From positions 199,083 to 263,082 of the forward strand of contig NZ_NKFP01000006.1 in NCBI RefSeq assembly GCF_002215035.1: a DNA stretch of 64,000 nucleotides, read 5' to 3'. The position numbers were made by a program, and so were the translations under genes. The notes below the pieces were generated by a model. The model was not told where the DNA came from. It did no database searches and was given only the letters and a program-made list of their open reading frames with translations. How positions within the stretch are numbered: position 1 is the stretch's first letter; each line of letters begins with the position of its first letter. The DNA comes from Leptolyngbya ohadii IS1. Its GTDB lineage: Bacteria > Cyanobacteriota > Cyanobacteriia > Elainellales > Elainellaceae. This document shows positions 29,825-40,103 of this stretch, piece by piece.

Positions 29825-30004
29825 TGAGAGGATGTTTGAACAGTCTCAAAGATCCTGCATCGCCCCCTAAATCCCCCACTTGTGGGGGACTTTGAAATGT
29901 TCAGATTGTCCGTGGCAAATAGACTACCTGCATCAGCTTGGTTCCCCCCAGAATTGGGGGGTTAGGGGGGCGAGTCGGAGATAGCAACCTTCATAGCATC
30001 CTCT
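29825..30004. repeat. MITE-like palindromic element between GH13 gene and nifV
   Basis: The core is 29861-29972, with termini CGCCCCCTAAATCCCCC and GGGGGGTTAGGGGGGCG. It is flanked by an outer inverted pair, AGAGGATG at 29826 and CATCCTCT near 29996. It carries no ORF. Related copies lie at 48541 and 56083. Confidence 0.75.
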
Positions 30005-30035
30005 GAGTTTGAATAAGATTGAAGTCAATTTCAAA

Positions 30036-31148
30036 TCAGCCGTGCTGCACCAGGGCTACCAGTTCCTCTGCGGTGAGGCTCCGCTTGAGCTGGGTCGATC
30101 GCTGGCGGACAATCTCCAGAACGGACTGTGTTTCCTGGGCATTCAGGAAAACCCCGTGCTGTTGCAAGAGATTCACGATCGCATGGCGTCCAGAATGTTT
30201 GCCAATCGCTAACCGATGCTGCTGCCCGATCTCCGCCGGATCGTAGGGCTGATAGGCAATCGGATTTTTGAGAACCCCATCAGCGTGAATCCCCGACTCA
30301 TGCACAAAAGCATTTTGACCCACGATCGCTTTCCAGGGCGGCACGGAACTTCCGGAGGCTTTGGCAACAAGCTGGGAGAGTTCAATCAGCTGATGGGTGG
30401 CAATTCCCGTTTTAATTCCATAGATCTGCTTTAATCCCATTACCACTTCTTCCAGTGGTGCATTCCCTGCCCTTTCTCCTAAACCATTCACGGTTGTATT
30501 GACGGAAACTGCCCCTGCCTTGACCCCTGCCAGCGCATTTGCCGTTGCCAATCCCAGATCATTATGGGTGTGCATTTCAATATCGATCGTCGTCGAAGCC
30601 ACTAAATCGCGCACTTTTTCATAGGTCATAAACGGGTCAAGAATGCCCACCGTATCGCAAAACCGAAACCGCGACGCGCCCCATTCCTGCGCCTGAAGCA
30701 GAACATCCAGCAGGAAACTAGCATCGGCTCTGGAGGAATCTTCACCGCCGATCGCCACATACAAATCCTGATCTTTGGCATAGGCGATCGTATCGTGCAG
30801 GCGGGCAAACATCTGCCGACGATCCCCCTGAAACTTGACCTGAATTTGAATCTCAGACACAGGGATAGAAATATGCACCCGCGTTAAACCACAGGCTAGG
30901 GATGCCGCAATGTCCGAAATTACTGCCCGGTTCCAGCCAATGAGTTCGGCTTTCAGTCCCAGATGGCGAATTGCCATAATTGCCTGCATTTCTGCCTGCC
31001 CCATTGCCGGAATGCCCACTTCAATTTCCGGTACGCCGATCGCATCCAGGAATTGGGCGATCGCGACTTTCTCTTCTAGCGCAAAGGCAACCCCCGCAGC
31101 CTGTTCGCCATCCCGTAAAGTTGTATCGTTAACCTGGACGAGAGCCAT
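30036..31148 (-). CDS. nifV: Homocitrate synthase
   Basis: The enzyme condenses acetyl-CoA and 2-oxoglutarate to homocitrate, the organic ligand of FeMo-cofactor; 370 residues. The N-terminal motif [16 protein letters not shown] is characteristic, and the metal-site [12 protein letters not shown] region is present, as is [14 protein letters not shown]. The ATG at 31148, with AGGAG in front, is preferred over a much longer reading frame whose N-terminus looks non-coding. NifV lies some 5 kb from cnfR and 11 kb from the end of the main nif gene train, unlike clusters with nifV next to nifZ/nifT. Confidence 0.92.
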   Translation of the reverse strand: MALVQVNDTTLRDGEQAAGVAFALEEKVAIAQFLDAIGVPEIEVGIPAMGQAEMQAIMAIRHLGLKAELIGWNRAVISDIAASLACGLTRVHISIPVSEIQIQVKFQGDRRQMFARLHDTIAYAKDQDLYVAIGGEDSSRADASFLLDVLLQAQEWGASRFRFCDTVGILDPFMTYEKVRDLVASTTIDIEMHTHNDLGLATANALAGVKAGAVSVNTTVNGLGERAGNAPLEEVVMGLKQIYGIKTGIATHQLIELSQLVAKASGSSVPPWKAIVGQNAFVHESGIHADGVLKNPIAYQPYDPAEIGQQHRLAIGKHSGRHAIVNLLQQHGVFLNAQETQSVLEIVRQRSTQLKRSLTAEELVALVQHG

Positions 31149-31532
31149 ATAGTCACTCCTGAATCGCCTTGCTCTTATTCTGATTTGACTTTTGCGGTAC
31201 AGCAGTTCCCGTCTCAGTTCTTTGCAATTCCTCTTAAAACAACACAGATTTTCTTCCAACGTGACATAAATTCTGATAAGAATGAATCCAATTCCAGGCG
31301 GTTCCCCTTCCCAGTCCAACGCCAGGAAGAAGGCAGTTTCCGGCGATATCAGCGAAATTTAGAGCAGCCCTGAAATGGGCAAAACGCTCTCCAGGAAAGG
31401 GATTGAGCGAGTTCGTTGCTTCGTGACCGGAAAAGGGAACACTTCAAGATAGGATAGGAGTCCTAGAGTTTTGTTTGCAGCAGCATTTTAGGAACCTCGC
31501 CTGTCTCTCACTGGCTCTCCCCTTGCTTCTTC
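31149..31532. other. Divergent intergenic region nifV / hybrid kinase
   Basis: 384 bp that should contain the nifV promoter. No TTGAGTAC copy and no GTA-N8-TAC site was found, and no gene was recognised. Confidence 0.5.
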
Positions 31533-33965
31533 ATGCTGAGTCATCTGCCGCAACGTCTTCGACATGCTGGTATTCCTCTGCGCTGGATGCTGATGGTTCC
31601 TTTTGTGCTGCAAACCGTCAGCACAGTCGCGCTGATTGGGTATCTATCCACTCACAACAGACAGGCAGCAGCGACAAATCTAGCCAATCCTACGCTTCTT
31701 TTTTGTGTATTCACTTTACTGGGGTCGATCGGGCTGAGTTGGCTAACTGCTAAACGCATCATAAAACCGATCGCACAACTCGATCAGGCGAGCCGGGCAC
31801 TGGCAGAAGGGCTATGGCAGAAACCTCTCTCGGAGAAAACGCCGATCGCCGAGCTGAAAAACCTGATTCATTCCTTTAATCGCACCGCAGCACAGTTCCG
31901 GCAATCCTTCGATCGCGTCAAAACAGGATTGGAGCAAAGTGAAGCCCGGTTCCAGAAGCTAGGGGACGCATCACCGGCGGTCATCTACACAGTCGTTGAA
32001 GACCCAACTCAGGGCATTACTCAGTTTGAATACCTGAGTCCCGCAGCGGAAGAAATCCATGAGCTACCGATCGCGAAGCTGATGCAAGACGGCTCACTCG
32101 TTACAGCGCAAATTCATCCAGACGATCGGGGAGGGTATTTGCAGGCGGTTGTCGCCAGCCTTGAAACAATGCAGCCGTTCACCTATGAGTGGCGGATTAT
32201 TACCCCATCGGGCAGGATTAAGTGGCTACAGGCTCATTCCCGTCCTGAACATTGGGAAACCGGGAAAACTGCCTGGCATGGAATTGTAATAGAAGTCACT
32301 GAGCGCAAGCGCGTTGAAGCAGAACGCCGCCAGGCTGAACTTGCCCTGAAACAAACGCTCCAGGAATTGCAGTCCCACATCGACAATTCGCCGCTGGCAA
32401 CGGTTCGCTGGAGTCCGGACTTTCGGGTTGAGTACTGGTCGAAGCAGGCGGAGCATATTTTTGGCTGGAGCGCAGCGGAAGTTCTGGGAAAAACCTTCCA
32501 TGAGTGGCGGTTTGTCTATGAAGAAGATTTAGCATACGTCACGCAAAAAGCAGACGGAGTTCACCCCGACGCAGATCGAATCACCATCAACCGCAACTAC
32601 TGCAAGGACGGGTCGATCGTCTTCTGTGAGTGGTACAACTCTATTCTGTTTGACGAGGCGGGCAATGCGGTTTCCACTTTGTCACTGGTACAGGACATTA
32701 CAGAACGCAAGCGAGCGGAACAGGAGCTTCAGCAGACAAAAGAAGCGGCAGAAGCCGCAAACCAGGCAAAGAGTACTTTTCTGGCAAACATGAGCCACGA
32801 GTTACGCAGCCCCCTGCACACGATTCTGGGGTTTACCCAGCTCATCCAGCGCGATCGCGCCCTTTCTGCCACCCATCAGAAACACCTTCAGCTGATCTAC
32901 AACAGCGGCAACCATTTGCTGAAGCTGATCAACGAAATCCTGGATTTGGCAAAAATTGAGGCGGGAAGGCTAAGCCTGCAAAACCAGCAATTTAACCCGT
33001 TTGAACTGCTCAGTTCCCTGGAGGCGATGTTTAGTCCACAGGCAGCTAGCAGAGGGCTAACGTTTCGTCTTAACGTTCTGCCGAGCGTGCCGCGATCGAT
33101 CATTGCAGATTCACAAAAGCTTCAGCAGGTGTTAATCAATCTCATTGGCAACGCGATAAAATTTACCGCTCAAGGTCGAATCACACTATCCGTCAGTGCA
33201 ATACAGGATGTAGAGCAGGGTGCAGCCACGGCGGGGCGAGGGCTATCTGCCTTAGCAGAACAAATTTCATCGAATCCGCTTGCGGTTATGCTTTGCTTCC
33301 AGGTCGAAGATACGGGCGTGGGCATTGCCTCCCAGGATCTAGACCTGATTTTTGACGCCTTCGCTCAGGCACCCGCAGGGCAGGCACTTCAGGAAGGAAC
33401 CGGACTGGGTCTGACGATCAGCCGCAAACTCGTGGAGTTAATGGGCGGACAGATTACGGTTAACAGCAGGCTGGAACAGGGCAGCACGTTTCAGTTTACA
33501 CTCCCCGTACAGATCGCCGATCCCGCTCCCCGCCTTTCACCCAGGCAGCGCATCATCGGATTGGCTCCCCACCAGCCCACCTACCGCATTCTCGTCGTCG
33601 ATGACCAGGCAGACAATCGACTTTTGCTCGTTCACCTGTTTAGGTCACTGGGGTTGGAAGTTCGAGAAGCCAGCACGGGACTGGAAGCGATCGACCTCTG
33701 GAAGGCATGGCAGCCCCACCTGATCTGGATGGACATCAGAATGCCGGAACTGAACGGAGACGAAGCGACACGACAAATTCGAGCCGCAGAACAACAGGCA
33801 GGCAACGCACCTATCATTATCGCTCTGACCGCACAAGCTGCCGAAGCCGATCGCACACTCGCCCTGACCGCAGGCTGCAATGATTACATCAGTAAGCCAT
33901 TTCAGGAGGAGATGCTATTGAATACGATGAAAAGATATCTGGGAATACAGTACGTTTACGGCTGA
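31533..33965 (+). CDS. Membrane-bound PAS hybrid histidine kinase
   Basis: 810 residues. Two N-terminal membrane helices (about 19-40 and 54-73) are followed by a HAMP-like stretch, two PAS domains (about 140-255 and 280-395), HisKA with His422 (NMSHELRSPLH), HATPase (about 530-660, GTGLGLTIS) and a complete receiver (686-800) with Asp734 (IWMDIRMPELNG) and Lys in SKPF. The two membrane helices are close together, so little is exposed outside. Its receiver is a useful comparison for the broken receiver at 8.9 kb. It is divergent from nifV; a functional link is not shown. Confidence 0.9.
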   Translation: MLSHLPQRLRHAGIPLRWMLMVPFVLQTVSTVALIGYLSTHNRQAAATNLANPTLLFCVFTLLGSIGLSWLTAKRIIKPIAQLDQASRALAEGLWQKPLSEKTPIAELKNLIHSFNRTAAQFRQSFDRVKTGLEQSEARFQKLGDASPAVIYTVVEDPTQGITQFEYLSPAAEEIHELPIAKLMQDGSLVTAQIHPDDRGGYLQAVVASLETMQPFTYEWRIITPSGRIKWLQAHSRPEHWETGKTAWHGIVIEVTERKRVEAERRQAELALKQTLQELQSHIDNSPLATVRWSPDFRVEYWSKQAEHIFGWSAAEVLGKTFHEWRFVYEEDLAYVTQKADGVHPDADRITINRNYCKDGSIVFCEWYNSILFDEAGNAVSTLSLVQDITERKRAEQELQQTKEAAEAANQAKSTFLANMSHELRSPLHTILGFTQLIQRDRALSATHQKHLQLIYNSGNHLLKLINEILDLAKIEAGRLSLQNQQFNPFELLSSLEAMFSPQAASRGLTFRLNVLPSVPRSIIADSQKLQQVLINLIGNAIKFTAQGRITLSVSAIQDVEQGAATAGRGLSALAEQISSNPLAVMLCFQVEDTGVGIASQDLDLIFDAFAQAPAGQALQEGTGLGLTISRKLVELMGGQITVNSRLEQGSTFQFTLPVQIADPAPRLSPRQRIIGLAPHQPTYRILVVDDQADNRLLLVHLFRSLGLEVREASTGLEAIDLWKAWQPHLIWMDIRMPELNGDEATRQIRAAEQQAGNAPIIIALTAQAAEADRTLALTAGCNDYISKPFQEEMLLNTMKRYLGIQYVYG

Positions 33966-34300
33966 GTTGCTACAGTTGAACGATTGAAGCTACAGGAATT
34001 TAACGCCTCAGAGTTTAAGCAATCAGCGCAAGAGCTGGCTTGAAAGAGCAAAAAAGTAAAAAAATGGAGTAGCCGCTAAACGACTACCCACAAAGTTTTT
34101 CCCGAAATTCATTCTGTATCTAAAATATCATTTCTGTCTGGCGAAATCCTTGTTTTAAAGGAAGTTAATGATTCGATGCAGTTCGACAACGATTATTCTT
34201 CTAACTTAATCTATGCTTTCAACTGAACCTATCTTCCGTCTAGAGAATTCTTCTAGATTAGGAGTAGAGTGAAGTCGATCTGCTGATTCATCAATCCACA
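33966..34300. other. Intergenic region with possible weak terminator
   Basis: A near-palindrome, GTAGCCGCTAAACGACTAC at about 34072, is followed by TTTTT a little later and could end transcription of the kinase gene. The rest (34110-34300) shows nothing recognisable. Confidence 0.4.
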
Positions 34301-35767
34301 ATGGCGATTTTAAGGACGGTTCAACCTACCTTCTTCAAGAAAGCCGCCCTGCAAACCAGTAGCCTGCCACCCCAGGACAAGGTAAGCGTTGCGGTGGGAC
34401 AAACGCTGGACGTGCAGTATGCGTTTCGTGTGGGAAACCACTGCCTGGTTAACCTGGTGAGACCGCTGGGCACGGTTGGTCAACTGGGATATTTTTTTCT
34501 GCCCCACGTTCAGGTGACGCTTCAGGAATTGCGGGCAGTCTGGTTGACCAATGTAGATAGTGAAGTCCTTAACTCTCGCAGCAATCTTCAGCAGGCTTTA
34601 GCAACCTTGAATGCGCTAGGATTTAACACCCTTTATCCGGTTGTCTGGAATCGCGGCTTTACGCTCTACCCCAGCTCGATCGCCCAGGAATTCACGGGAG
34701 CATCCGTGATGCCCAATTCCAGCTTTGAAAATCGGGATATGCTGGCTGAATTAATCGAGGCAGCAAAGCCATTCAACTTTCGCGTCATTCCCTGGTTTGA
34801 GTATGGCTTAAAGGCACCGCCCAATAGCCCGATCGCCGCTCGAAATCCTCACCTGATCACCGCTGACGTGCAGGGAAATGAGATTAAGAACGATACGGTC
34901 TGGCTGAATCCAACCCATCCAGAAGTTCAGCAATTCATGATCGATTTAATTGCTGATCTTGTGGCTCGTTACGAGGTGGCGGGCGTTCAGCTAGACGACA
35001 ATTTTGGCTTGCCAACCGAGCTAGGATACGATTCCTTTACCAGGGCACTGTATCGCCAGACGAATCAGGATCAGTCAATGCCGCTCAATCCGCGTGATCC
35101 GGTGCGGGTACAATGGCTTACCGACCAGATTACGGGCTTGTTCAGGCGCATTTTCCGAGTCACCAAATCCCGACGAGACGCGCTCATTTCCCTGTCGCCG
35201 AATCCGCTGGGCTTTTCCCGGCAAAATTATGCGGTAGACTGGCAGCTTTGGGAGCGGGAAGGGCTGGTCGAAGAATTAGTCCTACAGGTCTATCGATCGA
35301 GCCTGGCAAGCTTTACGGCGGAAATTGATAAGCCTGAAGTGACTGAAGCCCGTTTTCATATTCCCGTAGCGATCGGTGTTTTAACCGGACTCCGCACCCA
35401 AGCGGTCAGCTTCAGTTCAATCCGGGAGCAGGTACAAACGACGCGACAAAAACAGTTTGCGGGCAGTTCCTGCTTTTTCTATGAAACTCTCTTCTATGAG
35501 CAGCTCTCGCCTCAAAAAGTTGTTCGCAATGCCAGCGACTTGCAGACCCTCTTTCCCGCAAATTCCGCGACTCGTGGCGCTGATCTGCAAAAAACGACTG
35601 TTCCTGATGCAAGTCAGGACGCTCCGCTTCAAGAATCTATGCCTGACCTGATTGCAGGCAGAATTGAAGCAGAAGTAAAACCTCAATCGAATTGGATTGT
35701 TCTTATCTCTCGTTTCATCTCAAGTCTCCTGTCAAGTTTCATCTCAAATCTCACCTCACGCCGTTAG
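34301..35767 (+). CDS. GHL10-type glycoside hydrolase-like protein
   Basis: 488 residues. The segment LNALGFNTLYPVVWNRGFTLYPS and the later VAGVQLDDNFGLP and ALISLSPNP motifs match the glycosyl-hydrolase-like 10 (GHL10/DUF187-type) family common in cyanobacteria, a TIM-barrel with acidic residues in the expected strands. No signal peptide is visible. The C-terminal 60 residues are Ser-rich and hydrophobic (SRFISSLLSSF). Substrate unknown; a role with cell-wall or storage polysaccharide is only inference. Confidence 0.82.
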   Translation: MAILRTVQPTFFKKAALQTSSLPPQDKVSVAVGQTLDVQYAFRVGNHCLVNLVRPLGTVGQLGYFFLPHVQVTLQELRAVWLTNVDSEVLNSRSNLQQALATLNALGFNTLYPVVWNRGFTLYPSSIAQEFTGASVMPNSSFENRDMLAELIEAAKPFNFRVIPWFEYGLKAPPNSPIAARNPHLITADVQGNEIKNDTVWLNPTHPEVQQFMIDLIADLVARYEVAGVQLDDNFGLPTELGYDSFTRALYRQTNQDQSMPLNPRDPVRVQWLTDQITGLFRRIFRVTKSRRDALISLSPNPLGFSRQNYAVDWQLWEREGLVEELVLQVYRSSLASFTAEIDKPEVTEARFHIPVAIGVLTGLRTQAVSFSSIREQVQTTRQKQFAGSSCFFYETLFYEQLSPQKVVRNASDLQTLFPANSATRGADLQKTTVPDASQDAPLQESMPDLIAGRIEAEVKPQSNWIVLISRFISSLLSSFISNLTSRR

Positions 35768-35925
35768 CGATAATTTCATGCTTCTGCTAGCGATCGGATT
35801 TAGAACAGCAATTCTATGCGAATGTTTTTGACCGATCGACATAGAGAAGCCTGTATCCGAGGGAGGATTCAGCGAACCATCGGCGTAGCGTACAAGTAGA
35901 TACTGATGGAACAATAATGTAGCTT

Positions 35926-36366
35926 ATGAAACTAAACTCCTTTACAAAGCGGATTTCGATCGCAGGACGCTGGATTGCAGCAGCGCTGCTGTTTGTTTGT
36001 GCAACGGCTTTTGCATGGCAGGGTGCCTTCCTGGCTGATTCGGCGGCAATGGCTGCACCTCAGGGAACGCTAATTGCAGCAGATCTGGGCAACGAAGCTA
36101 AGAGCGGCACGGATGACGCTAAACGCGCCAACAAAAACTTCGTGCGAGATACCAAGAATACGGTTCAGGACGCTGCACAAAGCAACTCTGAGAAAGTGAA
36201 AGATGCTTTTGGTGATGATAGTGCGGTTGGTCGTAAAGCAGGCAGAGATGCTCAGCGAATCGTAAATCGTGCGAATGAAGATGCTTCCCGGACGCAGAAA
36301 GCGATCGACAAAAACCTGGGCGGCGTGAAAGGTGCAATTAATCGAGTTAAGGACGCACTTGACTAA
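35926..36366 (+). CDS. Small exported helical protein, function unknown
   Basis: 146 residues. It has an N-terminal signal peptide (hydrophobic core about 14-30, probable cleavage after AAMA near residue 43). The mature part is hydrophilic, rich in Lys, Asp, Ala and Asn (KNTVQDAAQSNSEKVKDAF), and would form amphipathic helices as in LEA-like proteins. Resemblance only; no family assigned. Confidence 0.7.
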   Translation: MKLNSFTKRISIAGRWIAAALLFVCATAFAWQGAFLADSAAMAAPQGTLIAADLGNEAKSGTDDAKRANKNFVRDTKNTVQDAAQSNSEKVKDAFGDDSAVGRKAGRDAQRIVNRANEDASRTQKAIDKNLGGVKGAINRVKDALD

Positions 36367-36578
36367 TTAATTTGACGCATCCAACAAAAGGTTGAGTTGG
36401 TGTCAGGAATCAGCGATCACAGGAGCAGGTAAAAACGGGAGAACTCAAAATTCCCTCAATTCTCCGCTCTTTAACTAGCGCTTTAACTGACAAACTCTAA
36501 CTGACCAATAGGGGAATCGCGCAGATCGTTTCTGTTCAAGGAATTCGATCGCTCGAAGCCCCTTTGTTTATTGAACGC

Positions 36579-38252
36579 TCAACGATCGCTGACGGTCTCC
36601 AGCGAATTCTCGATCGCCATTTTCATAAAGTCCCCGTCTAAGATCTGGCGCAAAAGCTGCTGATCCTTCGCGTTGACCTGCAATCGACCGTTTTCAATAT
36701 CCCGCACCCAGCTTTGGCTCTTTCCGACATAATTGGCAAGTTCTCGCTGGCTAATCTGCAACTTCTTCCGGGCATTGACAATTTGCTGTCCCGTGAGCGG
36801 CAGCGGACCACTGTGTTTTCGGTGAGGCGATCGTCCTGCGGCAAATTCCTTGTGTCTTGTTTTTCGAGACTGCTTTGATGCAGATTGGGCAGACTGAGCT
36901 TTCCAGCCTTCGGGCAATTCAAAGCAAAGCAAACGTGCCTGCATTAATCGATTCCACTTATCGCGCGGTGCTGCATCTGTCAGACGGTGTTCGCTGCTGC
37001 CGTCGTTCGTCCAAAAGTCCAGTGCCGCCTCCGCATCGTCCGGCAGATCGACCAGCTTTGCCCAGAGGGGCTGAATTTCGATCGGGTAGGTGACAGGGTC
37101 AAACTGCGGTTTCAGTCCATAGTGGTTCAGCATTTCCAGATCGCTTTCAAACGATCGCAGCAGTCGTTTCCGTTCTTCTCGCTGGGTTGAAGCTTGCAGC
37201 AGTTTGGCTTCGCCATAGGCAATTCGCATTAGCGTAGGAATCGTTAAGCGCTGTTCGACGCCCATTTTGGTTTTAAACAGCAGCCATAGCATAATTCGGG
37301 CTGCGCCTTCGTGCTGCTGCCAGATGCTCGTAACCGTCCAGAGCAGAGATTTGGGCAGACTGCTGTACTGATAAAAAGCCGTGCTATTTTTTGCCCCTCG
37401 CTGATTGAGAAAATACTTCGCCCACTCTCCTGCCCGGATGCGAAAGGTTAGCCCCGTTAAATGCTTGTAGCCGAGTTCGTCCTCTTGAAAATGATGCTGA
37501 ACTTCGAGTAGATGCCATACCCGACTCTGCTCTAGCCTGAATCCTGGCACTCGCCCCTGCTGAAACCACTGAAGATCAAGAACGAGTTTACAGGGCTGCT
37601 GCACCAGATCGTTAATCAGGGTTAGCTTGGCAAGCCGACTCAAATCCTTGCGCTTTTCCAGTCCTAGATAGTCCTCAATCTGGCGATCGCTAATCACAAA
37701 TTCACTGTCCCAGGGCTGCTCCGAGCCGATCGCATGGGCTGCATAGATCAAGTGCAAACAGGCAACACGCACATCCCATCTTGCCATTTCCGCTTCGGCG
37801 GTTTCTTGATCAAGCAAAGCCCCTGAGTCGGTCTCACAGGTGAAGGCAAAGGCGATCTTGCCCCGTCCACTGTTGACCTGCCGCTCATAGCGAAACTGTC
37901 CAGCCGCGTCGGTTTTCCAGGGCAGGGATTGACGCTGCGCCAGCACATTACAGGCTTCCCAAATGACGATCGCCGACGCAAACGGACTGCTCTTTCCATT
38001 CACAAACAGATCGGGACTGGGCGGAATTCTCACGGTCGTTTTACTGCGCCCTTTCTTTGCTTGCAGAGGCATAGGCGGCAAATCGATCGCACAAGCCGTA
38101 ACGCATCGGGGGACTTCCGCGTCACCCTGGCAGTCATTACAGATCATTGGATCGATCCACAGTTCTCCAGCTTCAGGCTTAATTGCATTCTGTGGGCATT
38201 GTGGAATACAGTCGCCGCACTGATTGCAGCGATTTGTAATTGTATGTGCCAT
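36579..38252 (-). CDS. cnfR: CnfR/PatB-type nif transcriptional activator
   Basis: 557 residues. The N-terminal ferredoxin-like module has eight cysteines in two clusters (Cys9/12/15/19 and Cys38/41/50/54), fit for two [4Fe-4S] clusters. A long middle region of unknown fold follows. The C-terminus (about 495-545) is a helix-turn-helix of Xre type (ISQRELANYVGKSQSWVRDIENG). This architecture is that of CnfR, described in Leptolyngbya boryana as the activator that turns on nif genes at low oxygen, and of PatB in heterocyst formers. The clusters presumably sense oxygen. It is transcribed from the long region 38253-38963, away from the PTPA-CTERM gene. Its DNA target is probably in the nifB-nifP region. 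Confidence 0.92.
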   Translation of the reverse strand: MAHTITNRCNQCGDCIPQCPQNAIKPEAGELWIDPMICNDCQGDAEVPRCVTACAIDLPPMPLQAKKGRSKTTVRIPPSPDLFVNGKSSPFASAIVIWEACNVLAQRQSLPWKTDAAGQFRYERQVNSGRGKIAFAFTCETDSGALLDQETAEAEMARWDVRVACLHLIYAAHAIGSEQPWDSEFVISDRQIEDYLGLEKRKDLSRLAKLTLINDLVQQPCKLVLDLQWFQQGRVPGFRLEQSRVWHLLEVQHHFQEDELGYKHLTGLTFRIRAGEWAKYFLNQRGAKNSTAFYQYSSLPKSLLWTVTSIWQQHEGAARIMLWLLFKTKMGVEQRLTIPTLMRIAYGEAKLLQASTQREERKRLLRSFESDLEMLNHYGLKPQFDPVTYPIEIQPLWAKLVDLPDDAEAALDFWTNDGSSEHRLTDAAPRDKWNRLMQARLLCFELPEGWKAQSAQSASKQSRKTRHKEFAAGRSPHRKHSGPLPLTGQQIVNARKKLQISQRELANYVGKSQSWVRDIENGRLQVNAKDQQLLRQILDGDFMKMAIENSLETVSDR

Positions 38253-38963
38253 AGGATTGCACGATGAAAGACTAAAGGGTCAATTCTGATGGCGAACCGT
38301 TCACGTATCCCATGCAGAGCTAGGCTGACAAAGGCTATACTCACCAACGTCAGTCTATCCAGAGATAAACCACCAAACTGCGGTTAATATGTTTCGGTTA
38401 AATCCTGTTCACCCTATAGTTGTAGAGTAAAGGTGCTGACTCATTTTGTTCAGTCTAAGCGATTAAATCTTTTCTTAAGAGTTGTAGACGGGTCAGCAGC
38501 AGCTTTAATCTCCTATCGCTCTCTGACATTCTCACCTACATTCTCCAACTTAAGAAGTTTCTTTAATTAATTCAAAAAATTAATTCACAATTTCAAATCC
38601 GCTCCCATTCTCCAACCCAAACTTACAAACGGTTAACAATGGCATCACGGTAGGGCGTAGTCTTCTGATTTCTTCAATGTAGTTTATGTAAAGTTGCGGA
38701 AAAACACTGGTATTAATGATGACTCTTACTTAAATTAATGACAGATCGCGGCGACTCAGCGGGATGGGTGCAGAGCATCGCTACAGCTCGAAGTGTGCTT
38801 CTACCTGAGACCCTAATTAGGCGATCGACTTTGACATTTGTTACTTTCATACTTCGATGTCGTGTAGTGAACTAATCTCTGCACTTGATTTTGACCAGAA
38901 ATAAGGCCGCGATCGAGCATTCAGGGACTCCTACCATTCATTCACTTTCTTAGGAGTTGAACA
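38253..38963. other. Long divergent intergenic region cnfR / PTPA-CTERM gene
   Basis: 711 bp, AT-rich in 38380-38720. It must hold the cnfR promoter. No GTA-N8-TAC (NtcA) site and no TTGAGTAC motif was found. No gene was recognised. Confidence 0.55.
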
Positions 38964-39779
38964 ATGACTGTAGCTGTAGCCTTCCGAAAATTGTCAATCA
39001 CTGTTGGGCTTTCATCGGTTCTGTCCATTCTAGGACTGGCTCTTCAGACGGCAGCAGAGGCAACAATCGTTAGAATCAACCAGTCTGCATTCACACCTGC
39101 GGCTGGATTGATCACGTTTAGTGAGAAGCCGCTAGGAACACAAAATCCAGTTTATCTTCCAGCTGAGTATGGTGGGGCATTTGGCGCTCCCATCGTCTCT
39201 TTTGGTGGAATCTTTGCCGGTCAGACTGTAGGGCTTCCCCCCATTCCACCGGGTGCAATTGCTTCTGGAGTTGTCAATGGAGCGCCAAACAACCCATTAG
39301 GTGTAGTAGGCACTCCCGCAACATTCATTGGGAATGATGGAGCTAATCCGACATCTCCTGTTTTATCCGGCTCTCCCATTTTTAATGGTCCCATCAGCAT
39401 CTTATTCAGTGAGGATGTGGCAGGTGTTGGATTAGACGGAGGATTTTTTAACGCTATAGGAGGAACCGCTATCAAGGCATTCGACCGGAATGGCAACTTG
39501 CTAGGTCAGGTATTGAATGAAGCAACCGGTATTGAATTCTTAGGGTTGGTAACTGGAGATGGCGCGAGCAGAATTGCTGGTTTGCAATTTAGCTTAGTCG
39601 GTGCAGAGCCTGCTGGGTTTGCAATTGACAATTTGCGCTTTGGTACAACTGGTCAGGTAATTCCCCCTACCGAAATTCCAACCCCTGCTTTATTACCGGG
39701 TCTAGTGGGAATGGGTCTGGCAGTGCTACGCAAGCGCAAAGATGAAGAAAACCAGGCGACAGAGTCTGCTGAAATTTAA
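38964..39779 (+). CDS. PTPA-CTERM sorting-domain protein
   Basis: 271 residues. An N-terminal signal peptide (ending near ATI, residue 36) leads into a Gly/Pro-rich beta domain. The C-terminus has the sorting signature IPTPALLPGLVGMG, a hydrophobic helix and the basic tail LRKRKDE, the PEP-CTERM-like PTPA-CTERM variant recognised by an exosortase. It would be exported and anchored or processed at the cell surface. No exosortase gene is nearby. AGGAG lies before the ATG. Confidence 0.85.
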   Translation: MTVAVAFRKLSITVGLSSVLSILGLALQTAAEATIVRINQSAFTPAAGLITFSEKPLGTQNPVYLPAEYGGAFGAPIVSFGGIFAGQTVGLPPIPPGAIASGVVNGAPNNPLGVVGTPATFIGNDGANPTSPVLSGSPIFNGPISILFSEDVAGVGLDGGFFNAIGGTAIKAFDRNGNLLGQVLNEATGIEFLGLVTGDGASRIAGLQFSLVGAEPAGFAIDNLRFGTTGQVIPPTEIPTPALLPGLVGMGLAVLRKRKDEENQATESAEI

Positions 39780-39801
39780 TTGAGCCAAATTAATACCCGT
39801 T

Positions 39802-39899
39802 TATAGCCGTAGCTATGTTGTAGAACAAGGAGTTGGGAAACCCCGTACGGGGAGAAAACCTACACTTCCTTAAAAGCAACAAAGCTATCTACAGCTATA
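39802..39899. repeat. Palindromic MITE-like element
   Basis: Imperfect inverted arms TATAGCCGTAGCTATG and AGCTATCTACAGCTATA enclose a perfect CCCCGTACGGGG palindrome (39841-39852). It may also serve as a terminator for the PTPA-CTERM gene. The remaining spacer to 40103 shows nothing else. Confidence 0.65.
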
Positions 39900-40103
39900 C
39901 CTGCATCTATTAACCAAGTTTAATTTCCACGCTGTGTCTCTCTATATGGGAAACACAGCTTTTGTATCTTGGGATACTGCTAAACATCTTTTACAAGCAA
40001 CTTACAATTGCGCTTTTTGATTGTGCTGTTTGTACATTTACAGAATGGGAAACTATGCTAAGCTTTCCTCGCATTCCAAGGAGTGACATCAAGGATCGAA
40101 ATT

